Source: Gammaproteobacteria bacterium
GTDB lineage: Bacteria; Pseudomonadota; Gammaproteobacteria; Burkholderiales; Rhodocyclaceae
Length of the DNA: 64,000 nucleotides
Direction: 5' to 3'
Assembly (NCBI GenBank): GCA_018824085.1
Contig: JAHJHI010000051.1
Coordinates: 124,001 to 188,000, forward strand
The notes under the pieces were generated by a model. That model did not search any database, was not told the origin of the DNA, and worked only from the letters and a program-made list of their open reading frames with translations. This document shows, one piece after another, positions 63,047 through 64,000 of this stretch. Position 1 is the first letter of the stretch. Every line of letters starts with the position of its first letter. Both the position numbers and the translations under genes were made by a program.

Positions 63047-63214
63047 GCGGTGGGAGTCACTTTCTTTCTCATCCTTCCATGCCGCGCGACCGGGGCGCCG
63101 GCGGCATGTCGTCGAGTTCTGCGTTCCCTATCGGCCCGCGCCATCCTGACCTAGCGCGGCCGCAACAGAGCAGGTCATGTCCTTTACCGGCACCCGCCGT
63201 GACGAGGCCCGATC

Positions 63215-63490
63215 ATGCCCAACATCCGTACCAGTACCGCCGCGAAGGTGGCGGCTTCCAGCGCTCTTCCAACTACGCCTGCCGCTCCGGTTTCGACCCT
63301 GACGTTGCCCGAGACCGGCTTCCTGCGCCAGCCCCAGGTGCTGGCCTTCGTTCCCATCTCCAAATCGACGCTCTGGCGGCGCATCCAGGCGCGCACCTTT
63401 CCCAAGCCGGTCAAGCTTTCGGAGCGGGTGACCGTCTGGCGCGCGGAAGACATCCGCCGCTGGATCGCGCAGCAAGGCCAGCCCGGGTGA
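63215..63490 (+). CDS. AlpA-family DNA-binding regulator
   Basis: 91 residues. Winged MerR-like AlpA domain at about 33-88: FLRQPQVLAFVPISKSTLWR, then FPKPVKLSERVTVWRAEDI and RRWIAQQ. AlpA proteins activate excision and integrase genes of prophages and islands. An Ala/Thr/Pro-rich N-terminus precedes the domain. GAGG lies upstream of ATG 63215. Its position toward the ICE right side fits control of the recombination module. Confidence 0.9.
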   Translation: MPNIRTSTAAKVAASSALPTTPAAPVSTLTLPETGFLRQPQVLAFVPISKSTLWRRIQARTFPKPVKLSERVTVWRAEDIRRWIAQQGQPG

Positions 63491-63747
63491 CGGGCAAGGC
63501 AATGAGTGGGGACCGGTTCGGCTCGGAACGGCGGCGTCGTTCGCGTATCGACCGAGTCGGCGCCGACCCGCCACATGCGTCGCGCGTGCGCTCATCGGTC
63601 CAGCCGGCTAGTTCTTCAGCGACGGCGGCGCGCTCGGCCTGATGACGAAATCCCGCGCCTTTCCCGGCGTTTTCGCCTGGCGAAGGGGGCGTCGGCGCTC
63701 GAACATTCGGGCTGATGACGATCGAGAGATGATGGGAGAAGCAAGTC

Positions 63748-64000
63748 ATGCAAGACAACGAGGAGATCAGCAAGCACCACGAGAACGCATTGCAATCGGT
63801 TGAGATGCTCCGTGCCGTCATCGGCGGCGAGACCTACGAGGCGGTGGCCAAGCGCTTCGGCGTATCACGCACGGCGGTCGAGCGGCGCATCAAGTCCGTC
63901 GCCGTCCAACTCACCCAGGTGGTGGGCGTGGATGGACTCAAGGAAGAAGGCGCAGCTTTCGTGCGGCGGCTACGCCTGCATCGGGACGCCATCCTGGTCG
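63748..64000 (+). CDS. HTH-containing protein, 3' end cut by window
   Basis: The open frame starts at ATG 63748 after GGGAGAA and runs off the window after 84 codons. It reads as an N-terminal HTH: VIGGETYEAVAKRFGVSRTA, followed by VERRIKSVAVQLTQVVG and GAAFVRRLRLHRDAI. Behind AlpA, a tyrosine recombinase or another recombination gene with an N-terminal HTH is plausible, but no catalytic residues are in view. Confidence 0.6.
   Translation, partial: MQDNEEISKHHENALQSVEMLRAVIGGETYEAVAKRFGVSRTAVERRIKSVAVQLTQVVGVDGLKEEGAAFVRRLRLHRDAILV

Larger units (their letters stand above)
16647..64000. mobile_element. Integrative and conjugative element, left portion (right end outside window)
   Basis: Inferred ICE starting at the tRNA-Pro 3' end. 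It contains an F-type type IV secretion gene set (24953-45438), TraD and a MobH relaxase (50127-53751), FlhC/FlhD-like regulators, primase, DUF932 and AlpA-type genes, plus cargo at 16.6-24.2 kb and 46.6-49.4 kb. The gene set resembles the SXT/R391-IncA/C group more than ICEclc or Tn4371. No integrase, right repeat or origin of transfer is identified; the left boundary is inferred from the change in gene content. Confidence 0.8.

Noticed and set aside
62773-63642. Plus-strand frame crossing the AlpA gene
   Set aside because: Ser/Arg/Pro-rich, out of frame with the clear AlpA gene; no ribosome site.

Overview
The first 16.6 kb is a betaproteobacterial chromosome backbone. The order rpsA-ihfB-lapA-lapB-rfaE1-comEA-cysM-ydbH/ynbE/ydbL-exonuclease-tRNA-Val-thrS-infC-rpmI-rplT-pheS-pheT-ihfA-merR-tRNA-Pro, together with high G+C and G/C-ending codons, looks like a Rhodocyclales-type organism (Azoarcus/Thauera/Dechloromonas relatives). 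The genus is inferred, not proven.

From the 3' end of tRNA-Pro(GGG) (16570-16646) to the right edge, the window holds most of an integrative and conjugative element (ICE). Left end, 16.65-24.95 kb: a cargo zone with an AbiEi/AbiEii type IV toxin-antitoxin pair preceded by repeated operator boxes, and a 1729-residue minus-strand protein with an N-terminal nuclease-like domain and a central P-loop NTPase, which resembles antiviral STAND (Avs-like) sensors. 24.95-45.4 kb: an almost complete F-type mating-pair-formation system read leftward (transglycosylase, OmpA-like lipoprotein, TraA, L, E, K, B, DsbC, V, C, TrbI, S26 peptidase, small protein, TraW, U, TrbC, TraN, small protein, TraF, H, G), mostly with 4- or 14-base overlaps. 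46.6-49.4 kb: a rightward, visibly A+T-richer three-gene operon that I cannot assign to a known system; it is inserted between tra blocks and is the best candidate for an undescribed defence or cargo module. 49.5-54.7 kb: DUF4400 membrane protein, TraD coupling ATPase, MobH-type TraI relaxase and a FlhC/FlhD-like pair resembling the SetCD/AcaCD activators of SXT/R391 and IncC elements.

55.2-61.8 kb is an ICE maintenance region: DUF932 protein, zinc-ribbon/Toprim primase, GHKL ATPase, three unknown proteins and a possible DUF1845-like protein. Two intergenic regions here carry copies of one structured motif: a CCAGGGCT box, a hairpin, and a second hairpin whose loop can pair back to the box. 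Base changes on both sides of the helices suggest a conserved RNA; a degenerate third copy is also present.

61.8-64 kb carries an XRE regulator with a dyad operator over its -10 box, a possible small minus-strand gene, an AlpA-like regulator and the start of an HTH-containing gene cut by the window edge. The integrase and right attachment site are not seen and presumably lie beyond the window.
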